DNA of 18,536 nt from an uncultured Megamonas sp. (GTDB taxonomy: Bacteria; Bacillota; Negativicutes; Selenomonadales; Selenomonadaceae), in assembly GCA_900554895.1 (NCBI GenBank), contig USIX01000030.1, forward strand, positions 1 through 18,536, given 5' to 3'. This document shows positions 1 through 7,667 of this stretch, piece after piece (position 1 is the stretch's first letter; each line of letters opens with the position of its first letter). The position numbers and the translations under genes are program-made. The notes under the pieces are model-generated. The model was given only the letters and a program-made list of their open reading frames with translations, did no database searches and was not told where the DNA came from.

Positions 1-236
1 ATGTCCTTTGCACGGTTCCGGGGCTAGTGGAAGCCGTCATCGAACGTCATACGAAAATATTTTAATGTAAATGACATGTAAAGTCAAGCATTTTCTTAAA
101 ATAAATTGTAAAAGGCACTTTTAGCGGATTTGGTACAATATAATGGCAAAATACGGTACTGACACTTAAAATTAAATTATTACCGATAAAAAAGTGTAAA
201 TATATTAAGGAAATAATTTTATTTTCTATTTATGAC
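1..236. other. Gene-free lead-in upstream of the sstT promoter
   Basis: No complete gene is visible. Reading frame 3 is open from the window edge to a TAA at 63-65 and could be the last 20 codons of an upstream protein ending in ERHTKIF, but it is too short to identify. The rest is AT-rich. It contains a TATAAT at 139-144 inside the 16-mer at 129-144, which closely resembles a stretch at 18123-18138 in the repeat-rich tail. The longer ATG at 232 in the sstT frame lies upstream of the best promoter and is not taken as a start. Confidence 0.4.
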
Positions 237-265
237 TTGTCATTTTTTGAAAATTGATGTATACT
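237..265 (+). promoter_or_regulatory. Sigma-A type promoter of sstT
   Basis: TTGTCA at 237-242 and TATACT at 260-265 are separated by 17 bp; each hexamer matches the consensus at 5 of 6 positions. Transcription would start near 272, giving a leader of about 45 bases to the start codon. This promoter overlaps the first codons of the longest ORF, so the protein must start downstream of it. Confidence 0.7.
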
Positions 266-318
266 ATCAGAAGTATATTTGTCTTTATTTATTCATTAAT
301 TCAAAGGGGATGTATTAT

Positions 319-1572
319 TTGTTAAGTCGTATTGGAAAAAAATATTTAGAAATGGCTTTGATTAAGCTGATTATTGTCGGTCTTATCGTCGGCATCGTTA
401 TAGCGCTCGTTGCTCCGGCGGCTGTTCCGGCTGTATCTATTTTGGGCGATATCTTTGTACGAGCTTTGAAGGGTATTGCACCTGTACTGGTATTTATTCT
501 TGTCATGAATGCTATGGCACAGAGAAAAGCGGATGCCAACGGTTCCATGAAGCCGATTATCCGTTTGTATATTTTCGGCACGTTCTTTGCTTCTTTGGTC
601 GGTGTATGTATGTCGTTCTTATTTCCTACAGTACTGCAGCTGCAGGTTGCCGATACAGCTATTGCTCCGCCAAGCGGCATTATCGAGGTTTTGAAAAATT
701 TAGTGCTTAGCGTAGTTGACAATCCTGTCAATGCAATTGTAAACGCTAACTATATCGGTATTTTAGCTTGGGCTATTCTTGCCGGTATTGCGCTTCACCG
801 TGCTTCCGATAATACAAAGGCTATGGTTGATGATTTTGCTCAGGCTGTTACGAAAATTGTACAGTGGGTTATTCGTCTGGCTCCGTTCGGTATTATGGGT
901 CTTGTTGCAAATTCTGTCGGCACCAGCGGTCTTGGAGCACTTTTAGGTTATGTTCAGCTGCTCGGTGTACTGCTCGGTTCTTTCTTCCTTGTAGCTCTCG
1001 TAATGAATCCTCTTATCGTATTTTTGCATACTCGTCGCAATCCTTATCCGCTCGTATTTGCTACATTGCGTGAAAGCGGTCTGTATGCTTTCTTTACCCG
1101 CAGTTCCGCAGCCAATATTCCGGTAAATCTTTCCTTGTGCAAACGTCTCGGTTTGAATGAAGATATTTATTCTATATCCATTCCGCTTGGTGCTACTGTA
1201 AACATGGCTGGTGCGGCTATTACGATTGCTGTTCTGTCTTTGGCAGCTGCTAATACGCTTGGCGTTCAGGTTGACTTGCCGACGGCACTTCTTCTTTCCA
1301 TCGTTGCTACGGTGGGTGCATGTGGTGCTTCCGGCGTTGCCGGCGGTTCGCTGCTGCTCATTCCTGTTGCCTGTGCTTCTTTCGGTATCGGTAATGATAT
1401 CGCCATGCAGGTTGTAGGTGTAGGCTTCATCATCGGCGTTTTGCAGGACTCCTGCGAAACGGCGCTCAACAGTTCCAGCGATGTTCTCTTCACCGCTACG
1501 GCAGAATTTGCCGCTCGCGCCAAAGAAGGTACGCTTGAAGTAGCCGACATGGTTCCTCACAATCGCGCTTAA
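319..1572 (+). CDS. sstT: Serine/threonine:Na+ symporter SstT
   Basis: Inner-membrane carrier of the dicarboxylate/amino acid:cation symporter (DAACS) family, which takes up L-serine and L-threonine with sodium. The protein resembles E. coli SstT along its whole length. Family signatures are visible: [34 protein letters not shown], the glycine-rich [15 protein letters not shown] hairpin loop, and the C-terminal [17 protein letters not shown] that holds ion and substrate ligands. There are about eight to ten hydrophobic segments and two re-entrant loops. I place the start at TTG 319 because AAAGGGGA at 303-310 sits 8 bases upstream; the ATG at 310 overlaps this ribosome-binding site. The product is then 417 residues, the usual family length. 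The gene is monocistronic, with its own promoter and terminator. Identity is firm; the start is good but not certain. Confidence 0.95.
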   Translation: MLSRIGKKYLEMALIKLIIVGLIVGIVIALVAPAAVPAVSILGDIFVRALKGIAPVLVFILVMNAMAQRKADANGSMKPIIRLYIFGTFFASLVGVCMSFLFPTVLQLQVADTAIAPPSGIIEVLKNLVLSVVDNPVNAIVNANYIGILAWAILAGIALHRASDNTKAMVDDFAQAVTKIVQWVIRLAPFGIMGLVANSVGTSGLGALLGYVQLLGVLLGSFFLVALVMNPLIVFLHTRRNPYPLVFATLRESGLYAFFTRSSAANIPVNLSLCKRLGLNEDIYSISIPLGATVNMAGAAITIAVLSLAAANTLGVQVDLPTALLLSIVATVGACGASGVAGGSLLLIPVACASFGIGNDIAMQVVGVGFIIGVLQDSCETALNSSSDVLFTATAEFAARAKEGTLEVADMVPHNRA

Positions 1573-1589
1573 TTAAAATAATGTAAAAT

Positions 1590-1627
1590 AAAAAGGGATA
1601 TCACTTGAAAAAGTGGTATCCCTTTTT
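1590..1627 (+). terminator. Rho-independent terminator of sstT
   Basis: A 15-bp stem pairs 1590-1604 with 1613-1627, with one G-U pair and an 8-base loop. The 3' arm ends in a T run that continues as TTTTTATTTTT. It begins 17 bases after the sstT stop. The A-rich 5' arm could allow function on the minus strand too. Confidence 0.85.
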
Positions 1628-1630
1628 ATT

Positions 1631-1776
1631 TTTAATAGTTAAAGCTATCGTGAAAATCTCAAAAGTGGATGATATTTTTAGTATGACTAACAAAATACAC
1701 GTTTACAGCTCAATTTAAGTATCTGCTGGAACTGAAGGCACGAGCCAAATTCCATTGTTTCGAGCCATTGTACCGT
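1631..1776 (+). repeat. Dispersed intergenic repeat, copy A
   Basis: This noncoding block matches 18346-18495 in the same orientation. The first 30 bases (1631-1660 against 18346-18375) differ at only 3 positions. The last 71 (1706-1776 against 18422-18495) share the landmarks CAGCTCA, CTGCTG, ACGAGCC, AATTCC, TGTTTC and TTGTACCGT with small gaps. The 45-base middle is diverged but almost equal in length (45 against 46). The left end holds a small hairpin, TAGTT-AA-AGCTA, changed to TAGCT-GA-AGCTA in the other copy, which keeps pairing. I do not recognise a named family and see no ORF. It starts directly after the sstT terminator. Confidence 0.7.
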
Positions 1777-1852
1777 ATATTTTTATACAAGAGCTACGAA
1801 GGCTCGCCCAGTGCAGCGTAAGCGAAACGTTAAAAAGTTTCTTTTTGGTTCG

Positions 1853-1875
1853 TTTTTCTTTGCATCAAAGAAAAA
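1853..1875. repeat. CTTTG/CAAAG palindrome, possible GH36 terminator
   Basis: Perfect 10-bp arms (TTTTTCTTTG at 1853-1862 and CAAAGAAAAA at 1866-1875) flank a 3-base loop. Similar palindromes occur at 18071-18097 and 18181-18215, so this is a repeated structure. It lies 13 bases beyond the stop of the minus-strand alpha-galactosidase gene and is the only hairpin there, so it may act as its 3' end; the stem is AT-rich and would be a weak terminator. The bases between copy A of the repeat and this hairpin (1777-1852) contain no gene. Confidence 0.6.
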
Positions 1876-1888
1876 TGAACATTAAATA

Positions 1889-4114
1889 CTATTTAGCTGT
1901 TAAAACGTAAATTTTCGAGTCGAAGTCACAGCTTGTCGGGCCACCGTCCTGAACCTGACCGGCACTCGGGTCGTTGATGATTAAGCCGATGTTCATCAGT
2001 TCATCACCGAAATGGCATTCCTGCGTGCCGACCGTTTCGTAGCAGTAGTCGCTGTTTAAGCCCTGCAGCTGTACGCGGCTGTACGGCAGATTGATGCCGT
2101 TTAAAACGCGGTACCAGCCGACAATCGCCGTCTTTTTATCTTCGCTTACGACCATCCATGATGTAACGTTGCCGTTAAACGGGCTGTTTAAGCGGTAGAA
2201 TGTACCGAACTGAATTACTTCGCGGTACTGTTTCATGAATTTAATCTGTTCTTTAACTTCTTCCTGTTCTTCCGCCGTGAGTTTATTCAAATCAAGTTCA
2301 TAGCCGAATGTGCCGAAATAAGCGACGTTCGCTCTCGTGTGCAGCGGCGTATTGCGGTAAACCTGGTGGTTCGGGATTACCGATACATGGCTGCCCATGG
2401 AGCTGACAGGGTAGCAGTAAGATGTGCCGTACTGGATTTTCAGGCGTTCCACAGCATCGGAGTCGTCGCTCGTCCAGCCCTGCGGAGCGTAGTATAAAAG
2501 ACCCGGGTCGAATCGGGCACCGCCGCTGGCGCATGATTCAAACAGAATATGTGGGAAGTTTGTCGTCAGACGTTCATACAGACTGTATACGCCGAGAATA
2601 TAGCGGTGGAAGACTTCTCCCTGCTGGTCAGCCGGCAGAGCCACGCTGTAGCATTCGGTGATATAGCGGTTCATATCCCATTTGATGTAGGAAACTTTGC
2701 CTTCCGTGAGAATTTTGGCGAGCATATTGTAAATGTAGTCGACGACTTCCGGACGGGAATAATTGAGAACGTACTGATGGCGGCATTCGGACGGATGTCT
2801 TCCCGGCACGTGCAAAATCCAGTCAGGATGAGCGCGGTACAAGTCGGAATTCATATTCGTCATTTCCGGTTCAATCCATAAGCCGAATTTCATGCCCAGT
2901 TCTTCAATGCGGTGGGAAAGACCGGTGATGCCGTTCGGCAGTAAATCGGTATTCGGCACCCAGTCGCCGAGCCCTGCCGTATCGCTGGTGCGTTTGCCGA
3001 ACCAGCCGTCGTCGAGGACGAACAGTTCAACGCCGCATTCTTTCGCTTTCTGAGCGATTTTTACGAGTTTGTCTTCATTGAAATCGAAATACGTTGCTTC
3101 CCAGTTGTTGATGAGAATTGGACGCGGTCTGTCGCGCCAGTAGCCTCTTGCCAGACGTTTCTGATACAGTTTATGATAAGTCTGGCTCAAATCGTTCAGA
3201 CCGTCGGCAGTGTAAACCATAACGGCTTCCGGTGTCTGGAAGCTGCCGCCGGAAGCAAGTTTCCAGTCGAAGCAGAACGGATTGATACCGATTAGAACGC
3301 GTGTAACATCATGCGTGTCCACTTCCGCCTGCGCCAGGAAGTTGCCGCTGTAGACCAGACTGAAGCCGATTGCTTCGCCCTTGTTTTCATCTGTTGACGG
3401 ACGTTTCAGAATGACGAACGGGTTGTGTTCATGCGAGGAAGCGCCGCGCGTGCTTTCTACGGACGTTATGCCCTGCTCCAGTTTGCGCACTTTGAGATGG
3501 CGTTCTCGTGCCCACGAACCGGAAAACTGCAGCCATTCGTAATCGCAGTCCGGCAAATCGAGGCAAAGGCTCATGGCCGTTGTCAGATGAACTGTTTCTG
3601 CGCCGTTGTTGGTGATTTTGGCACTGCGGGCAATAATTCCGCCCTGAGCGAAAAGTGTATATAAAAGTTCCACTTGAACATGCGTGAGCTCATCTTCCAG
3701 CACAATCGTCAGTGTTTGTGCTTCATTGTCATTTTCCGTGTACGTTGCCGGCAGACCGGCGAGTTTCGGTTTGCCGGAACTTATGCTGTGCGATTTGTAG
3801 CAGAAATTGGAAATATTGCTGCCGTTATTCTGTTTTATTTCGATGGCTGGATGGCGGAAATCCGTCGTTCCGTAAACGGGATATTCCTGTTTGAGATGCG
3901 TAAAAGTGTATTTGTTGTGCCATTCTTCCGAAAGATACGTAGTCGTCGGGCGCGCCGATGTTTCAATCAGATAAGAGAAATCTTCCCTGTCGTGAACTTT
4001 CTTGCCGCAGTACAGCTGCATTAGATGACCGGTCGGCAGCACATTCATAATATAGCTGATACGGTCGTTGAAAAGATGAAATGTTTTTGTTTGTTCATGA
4101 AATACGATACTCAT
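1889..4114 (-). CDS. Alpha-galactosidase, glycoside hydrolase family 36
   Basis: Hydrolyses terminal alpha-1,6-galactosyl units of melibiose, raffinose and related oligosaccharides. The 741 residues match the usual length of bacterial GH36 enzymes (about 730-750). The N-terminal third is the beta-sandwich domain, the middle (about 330-640) the catalytic barrel, and the rest the C-terminal beta domain. Visible active-site motifs are LDDGW at 367-371, KWDMNRY with the predicted nucleophile Asp480, CASGGARFDPG at 528-538, and GWTSDDSDAVERLK with the predicted acid/base Asp550. The spacing of 70 between the two aspartates fits what I recall of Geobacillus AgaA. There is no signal peptide, so the enzyme is probably cytoplasmic. 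The start ATG has AAAGGAGGT at 4121-4129. No sugar transporter or sugar regulator lies beside it. By eye it is richer in G+C than the intergenic DNA and sigH. Confidence 0.95.
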   Translation of the reverse strand: MSIVFHEQTKTFHLFNDRISYIMNVLPTGHLMQLYCGKKVHDREDFSYLIETSARPTTTYLSEEWHNKYTFTHLKQEYPVYGTTDFRHPAIEIKQNNGSNISNFCYKSHSISSGKPKLAGLPATYTENDNEAQTLTIVLEDELTHVQVELLYTLFAQGGIIARSAKITNNGAETVHLTTAMSLCLDLPDCDYEWLQFSGSWARERHLKVRKLEQGITSVESTRGASSHEHNPFVILKRPSTDENKGEAIGFSLVYSGNFLAQAEVDTHDVTRVLIGINPFCFDWKLASGGSFQTPEAVMVYTADGLNDLSQTYHKLYQKRLARGYWRDRPRPILINNWEATYFDFNEDKLVKIAQKAKECGVELFVLDDGWFGKRTSDTAGLGDWVPNTDLLPNGITGLSHRIEELGMKFGLWIEPEMTNMNSDLYRAHPDWILHVPGRHPSECRHQYVLNYSRPEVVDYIYNMLAKILTEGKVSYIKWDMNRYITECYSVALPADQQGEVFHRYILGVYSLYERLTTNFPHILFESCASGGARFDPGLLYYAPQGWTSDDSDAVERLKIQYGTSYCYPVSSMGSHVSVIPNHQVYRNTPLHTRANVAYFGTFGYELDLNKLTAEEQEEVKEQIKFMKQYREVIQFGTFYRLNSPFNGNVTSWMVVSEDKKTAIVGWYRVLNGINLPYSRVQLQGLNSDYCYETVGTQECHFGDELMNIGLIINDPSAGQVQDGGPTSCDFDSKIYVLTAK

Positions 4115-4188
4115 GAAAAAACCTCCTTTATTAGTTATATTTTAATTATCTGATAGTTTTTTAGCTTCTGCCAAATTTATCTATTTTC

Positions 4189-4194
4189 ATTATA
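4189..4194 (-). promoter_or_regulatory. Candidate -10 element of the alpha-galactosidase gene
   Basis: On the minus strand a TATAAT lies about 75 bases upstream of the start codon in an AT-rich gap of about 220 bases. No good -35 hexamer is found 16-18 bp upstream, which could mean activator dependence. I found no convincing catabolite-response palindrome by eye. Confidence 0.4.
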
Positions 4195-4295
4195 AAAGTA
4201 AATTATTGAAAAATCTATGTGCTTTTGTTGAAATAATTTGTAAAAATGTTGCACTAAATTACATTGAATGTTGCTGTAATTTCTGCAGAATATGT

Positions 4296-4331
4296 AAAGC
4301 CGAATATTCATTAACGAGAATATCCGGCTTT
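4296..4331 (-). terminator. Hairpin at the end of the ruvB-queH operon
   Basis: Arms 4296-4309 and 4318-4331 pair over 14 bp with one G-U-type mismatch and an 8-base loop, 3 bases after the stop of the last gene. On the minus strand the T tract is poor (TTTACAT), whereas on the plus strand it is better (TTTATTTTATAA). It is probably the operon terminator, but it may be leaky into the alpha-galactosidase gene. Confidence 0.6.
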
Positions 4332-4334
4332 ATT

Positions 4335-4595
4335 TTATAATTTTTCTATTTTAAATACGTTGATTGTATCGACATCAGGGCAGCAAAATACCGCCGTACC
4401 ATCCGGCTGATTGGGAATATTGCCGCCGTAGCGCAGAATATCGATGTATAAAAATGCTACATGCATTGCCATCGGGCATAATTTGCCGCGTTCGGTGTCA
4501 AAATCGAAACTGTCGCCGATTTTATGACCGCGATGGCACCCGCACGGTCCTTTGCGGTCAATCAGGGTTATGCGTATTTTAGGACGATTGCTCAT
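4335..4595 (-). CDS. TIGR04076 family small cysteine-rich protein
   Basis: A protein of 86 residues resembling the TIGR04076 family of unknown function. The recognisable pattern is a first strand (KIRITLID), then GPCGCHRGHKIGD, then LCPMAMH, an alpha-helical stretch with LRYGG, and a closing FCCPD. The conserved cysteines suggest metal or cluster binding, but this is inference. I chose ATG 4595 because AAAGGAA at 4606-4612 gives proper spacing; the ATG at 4604 touches that ribosome-binding site and the one at 4619 has none. With this start the gene overlaps the end of queH by 17 bp, so the two are probably translationally coupled. It is the last gene of its operon. Confidence 0.8.
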   Translation of the reverse strand: MSNRPKIRITLIDRKGPCGCHRGHKIGDSFDFDTERGKLCPMAMHVAFLYIDILRYGGNIPNQPDGTAVFCCPDVDTINVFKIEKL

Positions 4596-5223
4596 TTTTT
4601 TCATTTCCTTTATTTGCAAATTGTTCTTCGTGCAGAGCCTTTAATTTTTTGCGTCGTTTCTTTTTGAAAGAATTACTGTAGCGCTCTTCTTCACTGAAAA
4701 TGCAGCCGCAGTAGGGCTGGCGATATAGTTCCAGTTCTAAACTGATGTCTACACCGCGTTCATAACCGGGGCGGAAATCTTCATAATAAAATGGAATATC
4801 CGTCGCTTTGGCGATTTTTTCAGCCACGTCTTTCATCATAGCGTGATTTTGATACGGGCTGACGAAAAGTGTTGAGGTAAATGCGTCAAAATGGTGTTCT
4901 TTGGCATAAAGTGCCGCCTCGTGCAGCCGCCAGGCATAGCACATACGGCAGCGTCTGTTGTCGAGATTGAGTCCGTCCGTGTTTTTCTCGATAGTCAATG
5001 CTTTTTGCAGAAATTCGCGCAGCTGATATTTATTGTCAGTCACTAAGGGCAGATTTACTTTCTGAGCAAATTCCTCTGCCGTTGTGAGACGATGGCGAAA
5101 TTCTTTATACGGATGAATATTGGGATTAAAAAAATAGCCTGTGAGCTGATGGCCTTCTTTGCGCAGCTGTTCAACCGGGTAGCAGGCGCATGGACCGCAG
5201 CACATATGCAGTAGTAAATTCAT
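4579..5223 (-). CDS. queH: Epoxyqueuosine reductase QueH
   Basis: Catalyses the last step of queuosine synthesis, reducing epoxyqueuosine to queuosine at the wobble base of GUN-anticodon tRNAs; it replaces the unrelated cobalamin-dependent QueG. The 214 residues fit the family (formerly DUF208). Diagnostic motifs are the N-terminal CCGPCACYP with adjacent Cys8-Cys9, RRCRMCY with Cys92 and Cys95, and YCGC with Cys172 and Cys174. The family is known to use these cysteines for a [4Fe-4S] cluster and an additional metal. A basic tail (KKKRRKK near 188-194) follows the last motif. It lies 14 bases downstream of ruvB. Other que genes are not in the window. Confidence 0.93.
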   Translation of the reverse strand: MNLLLHMCCGPCACYPVEQLRKEGHQLTGYFFNPNIHPYKEFRHRLTTAEEFAQKVNLPLVTDNKYQLREFLQKALTIEKNTDGLNLDNRRCRMCYAWRLHEAALYAKEHHFDAFTSTLFVSPYQNHAMMKDVAEKIAKATDIPFYYEDFRPGYERGVDISLELELYRQPYCGCIFSEEERYSNSFKKKRRKKLKALHEEQFANKGNEKNEQSS

Positions 5224-5237
5224 GAATAAAACCTCTT

Positions 5238-6245
5238 TTATTTTGGTTCAATACCGAGATGTTTATAACCGAGCGGTGTGACGATACGTCCGCGCGGTGT
5301 GCGGTTTATAAAGCCAAGCTGCATGAGATACGGTTCGTAAACATCACCGATGGTATCCGTTTCTTCGCTGACGGAAGCGGCCAGTGTTTCCAGACCGACA
5401 GGACCGCCGCCGAATTTTTCAATCATAGTCATTAAAATATTGCGGTCAATATGGTCAAGACCGACTTTATCTATTTCCAGCATGGCAAGTGCTTTATCGG
5501 CGATTTCATCGGTAATAATGCCGTCGCCTTTTATCTGTGCGTAGTCGCGTACTCTTTTCAGCAGGCGATTGGCAACACGCGGCGTACCGCGGGAACGGCG
5601 GGCAATTTCCAGTGCACCGCGTTCTTCAATCGGGATGTTCAGAATTTCTGCAGAGCGTTTGATAATGAAAACAAGTGCTTCCGGCGAATAATATTCCAGA
5701 CGGGAAATGACGCCGAACCGGTCACGCAGAGGAGAAGCCAGCGCTCCGGCTTTTGTCGTGGCACCGATTAGGGTAAACGGTGCGATGTCCAGTCTTATGG
5801 AACGGGCGCTTGGTCCTTTGCCGATGATGATATCAAGAGCAAAATCCTCCATGGCGGAGTATAATACTTCTTCCACGCTATGGGAAAGGCGATGAATTTC
5901 GTCAATGAATAAAACGTCTTTTTCCGTAAGATTGGTCAGAAGTGCCGCCAAATCACCGGAACGCTCGATTGCAGGACCGGAAGTTACACGGAAATTCACC
6001 CCTAATTCATTGGCTATGATATTGGCAAGTGTTGTTTTGCCCAGACCCGGCGGTCCGTATAAAAGCACATGGTCAAGTGCTTCATTGCGGCTCAATGCTG
6101 CTTTTATGAAAATGGACAGATTTTCCTTTACCTTGTCCTGTCCGATATATTCATTGAGTTTTTTCGGGCGAAGCGAATACTGCCAATTATCAGTATCCAT
6201 TTCTCCGCCGGATACAATACGTTCATTGATGTTGATGTCTTCCAA
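5238..6245 (-). CDS. ruvB: Holliday junction branch-migration ATPase RuvB
   Basis: Hexameric AAA+ motor that, with RuvA, drives branch migration during recombinational repair. The 335 residues are of normal length. Walker A is GPPGLGKT at 64-71, Walker B includes DEIH at 115-118, sensor 1 lies near GATTKAG at about 161-167, and the arginine finger region is RDRFG at 174-178. The C-terminal winged helix ends with the typical [17 protein letters not shown]. The start codon is TTG at 6245, with AAAGGGG 7 bases upstream in the 22-base gap to the preceding gene. ruvA and ruvC, often adjacent to ruvB, are not present in the upstream direction here; the upstream partner is a flippase-like protein. 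Confidence 0.97.
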   Translation of the reverse strand: MEDININERIVSGGEMDTDNWQYSLRPKKLNEYIGQDKVKENLSIFIKAALSRNEALDHVLLYGPPGLGKTTLANIIANELGVNFRVTSGPAIERSGDLAALLTNLTEKDVLFIDEIHRLSHSVEEVLYSAMEDFALDIIIGKGPSARSIRLDIAPFTLIGATTKAGALASPLRDRFGVISRLEYYSPEALVFIIKRSAEILNIPIEERGALEIARRSRGTPRVANRLLKRVRDYAQIKGDGIITDEIADKALAMLEIDKVGLDHIDRNILMTMIEKFGGGPVGLETLAASVSEETDTIGDVYEPYLMQLGFINRTPRGRIVTPLGYKHLGIEPK

Positions 6246-6267
6246 AATGCAGCCCCTTTCTTTGAGA

Positions 6268-7254
6268 TTATTTTATGAGCGGTTTATTCAGAAAATCGCG
6301 TCCGAAAATTTTTATTGTATAGTAAAAACCGATTATAAACGGTATATATTCAGCAAATAAGCGCCATGTTACGGCTACAATACCGACAGTTCCTTCCGGC
6401 AGCATGGAGTTGAACAGAAGAATAAAGCCGCCTTCAGCAATACCGGAACCGCCCGGCGTCGGTGAAAAGTACAGTAGTATATTCAGTATAATCATGCGCC
6501 CCATGACTAAAATCCAATTGAAATCATTTGTCAGACTGGTCATTAAAATCGGAACGATACCGTAAATAAAGAGTAAACTTAAGCCAGAGGTAGCAAATAC
6601 TTTAAACATATTCCAGGGTGAAGAAACTACAAGCTGCAGCGCCAGTTTATTATCGCGGTAGAAAGCTAAGAAAGCTTTCGCTCTGGCAGGAGAAAGATGA
6701 TGTACTATTTTAATGGCTAAATAATCGAGATAATTGTGCTTGAAACACCAGACGAGCAGTATTATGCCAAAAAAAGCAAGCGTGGAAATTACCATTAGAA
6801 CATCATCGGAAATCCACGGAATGACACCGGCATCATGCATAAAGATAAATGGCATACACATTATGAGAAACATGATGGAAACAACGGTACGCACTATTAC
6901 GATTACAGTCGCTTTACCGACAGGAACACCGGCATGGCGCAGGAAAAGTACTTGAGCAATTGCTCCGCCGCTGAAACCGGGTGTTAAGAGAGCCAGAAAA
7001 TAATTGCCGAACACTACGTGCAGTGCCTGCGAAAATGAAATTTTTTCATTGGAAATATTTACAAGCTGAACAAGACGCAATCCGTCCAGAAACAGACCGA
7101 AACCGATTGAACAAAATGCTGCAATTATCGCCAGAGAATTGAATTCCGTGAAACTGGTCAGAGTATTAATATCCACAGTGAAATAAATAACGCCTCCGGA
7201 AATTGCAGATACTAATACGATTAGTATTATCAGTCTTTTATAAAATCTGTTCAT
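6268..7254 (-). CDS. Flippase-like integral membrane protein (YbhN/UPF0104 type)
   Basis: Integral membrane protein of 328 residues with about eight hydrophobic segments, related to the lysylphosphatidylglycerol synthase transmembrane region (UPF0104/YbhN). Family motifs are [18 protein letters not shown] near residues 89-106 and [13 protein letters not shown] near 267-279, both glycine-rich and typical of these proteins. No soluble MprF aminoacyltransferase domain is attached, so it is not a full MprF. Members are proposed to move lipids or lipid-linked molecules across the membrane; the substrate here is unknown. GAGGT sits 9 bases before the ATG. It is first in the operon with ruvB, queH and the TIGR04076 gene. 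Confidence 0.85.
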   Translation of the reverse strand: MNRFYKRLIILIVLVSAISGGVIYFTVDINTLTSFTEFNSLAIIAAFCSIGFGLFLDGLRLVQLVNISNEKISFSQALHVVFGNYFLALLTPGFSGGAIAQVLFLRHAGVPVGKATVIVIVRTVVSIMFLIMCMPFIFMHDAGVIPWISDDVLMVISTLAFFGIILLVWCFKHNYLDYLAIKIVHHLSPARAKAFLAFYRDNKLALQLVVSSPWNMFKVFATSGLSLLFIYGIVPILMTSLTNDFNWILVMGRMIILNILLYFSPTPGGSGIAEGGFILLFNSMLPEGTVGIVAVTWRLFAEYIPFIIGFYYTIKIFGRDFLNKPLIK

Positions 7255-7299
7255 TAATATAATACCTCATTAAGATGGGATAAGTTTAATATCTATATT

Positions 7300-7328
7300 A
7301 TTTTATCATTTTTTTAGAGCAGGGTAAA
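7300..7328 (-). promoter_or_regulatory. Promoter of the flippase-ruvB-queH operon
   Basis: On the minus strand TTTACC (7323-7328) and TAAAAT (7300-7305) are separated by 17 bp, matching 4 of 6 and 5 of 6 consensus bases. Together with the upstream minE terminator this separates the operon from the min genes. Confidence 0.55.
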
Positions 7329-7343
7329 TTGACTGGCAAAGAA

Positions 7344-7373
7344 AAAGACTATAATCGGTTAATTATAGTCTTT
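7344..7373 (-). terminator. Terminator of the mre-min gene block
   Basis: A perfect 12-bp stem pairs 7344-7355 with 7362-7373, with loop CGGTTA. On the minus strand it is followed by TTCTTTGCC after the T-rich arm, 9 bases past the minE stop. The opposite strand also has a T-rich flank, though no gene converges here. Confidence 0.8.
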
Positions 7374-7382
7374 AAGATTTTT

Positions 7383-7652
7383 TTATTTACGAACATTTTT
7401 TATGCGTGTTATCGGGATATTAGCGAGCAGTGCAACGGATTCGCTGTCATTTTCCAGCGATATTTCCATTTCCTGCTTATCTATATCCACATAATGAGAA
7501 ATCACTTCTATAATATCATTTTTTATTGCCTGCATAATTTCGGGAGAAATATTAGCACGGTCATGGATTAAAACGACTTTTAATCTGTCTTTGGCGATTT
7601 CTTTGGATGTCTTGCGGTTTCTGTTCAGTAACTTCATGACGGCATCAAACAT
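7383..7652 (-). CDS. minE: Cell division topological specificity factor MinE
   Basis: Stimulates the MinD ATPase and drives it off the membrane, so that the MinCD division inhibitor is kept from mid-cell. The start is ATG 7652 because GAGGAGG lies 6-7 bases upstream; the longer frame begins at a TTG that is itself part of the ribosome-binding site. The product is 89 residues, normal for MinE. It shows the N-terminal hydrophobic membrane/MinD-binding segment (MFDAVMKLLNRN), the RLKVVLIHDR strand and the C-terminal topological domain with the VDIDKQEMEISLE strand. The gap to the minD stop is 15 bases. Presence of MinE instead of only DivIVA fits a MinE-type positioning system. Confidence 0.95.
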   Translation of the reverse strand: MFDAVMKLLNRNRKTSKEIAKDRLKVVLIHDRANISPEIMQAIKNDIIEVISHYVDIDKQEMEISLENDSESVALLANIPITRIKNVRK

Positions 7653-7667
7653 AATAATCCTCCTCAA

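Noticed and set aside
3..65. Possible C-terminal end of an upstream gene
   Set aside because: Only 20 codons are inside the window and no family can be recognised; another frame is open over the same bases.
232..318. Longer N terminus of SstT from ATG 232
   Set aside because: It lies upstream of or within the best promoter, is unlike SstT proteins, and the ribosome-binding site at 303-310 points to the TTG at 319.
943..1560. 205-codon ORF on the strand opposite sstT
   Set aside because: It is the antisense shadow of a clear SstT coding region; its composition (N, R, T, S rich) is typical of a shadow frame.
4115..4295. Catabolite-response element upstream of the alpha-galactosidase gene
   Set aside because: No stretch fits the palindromic consensus well enough by eye.
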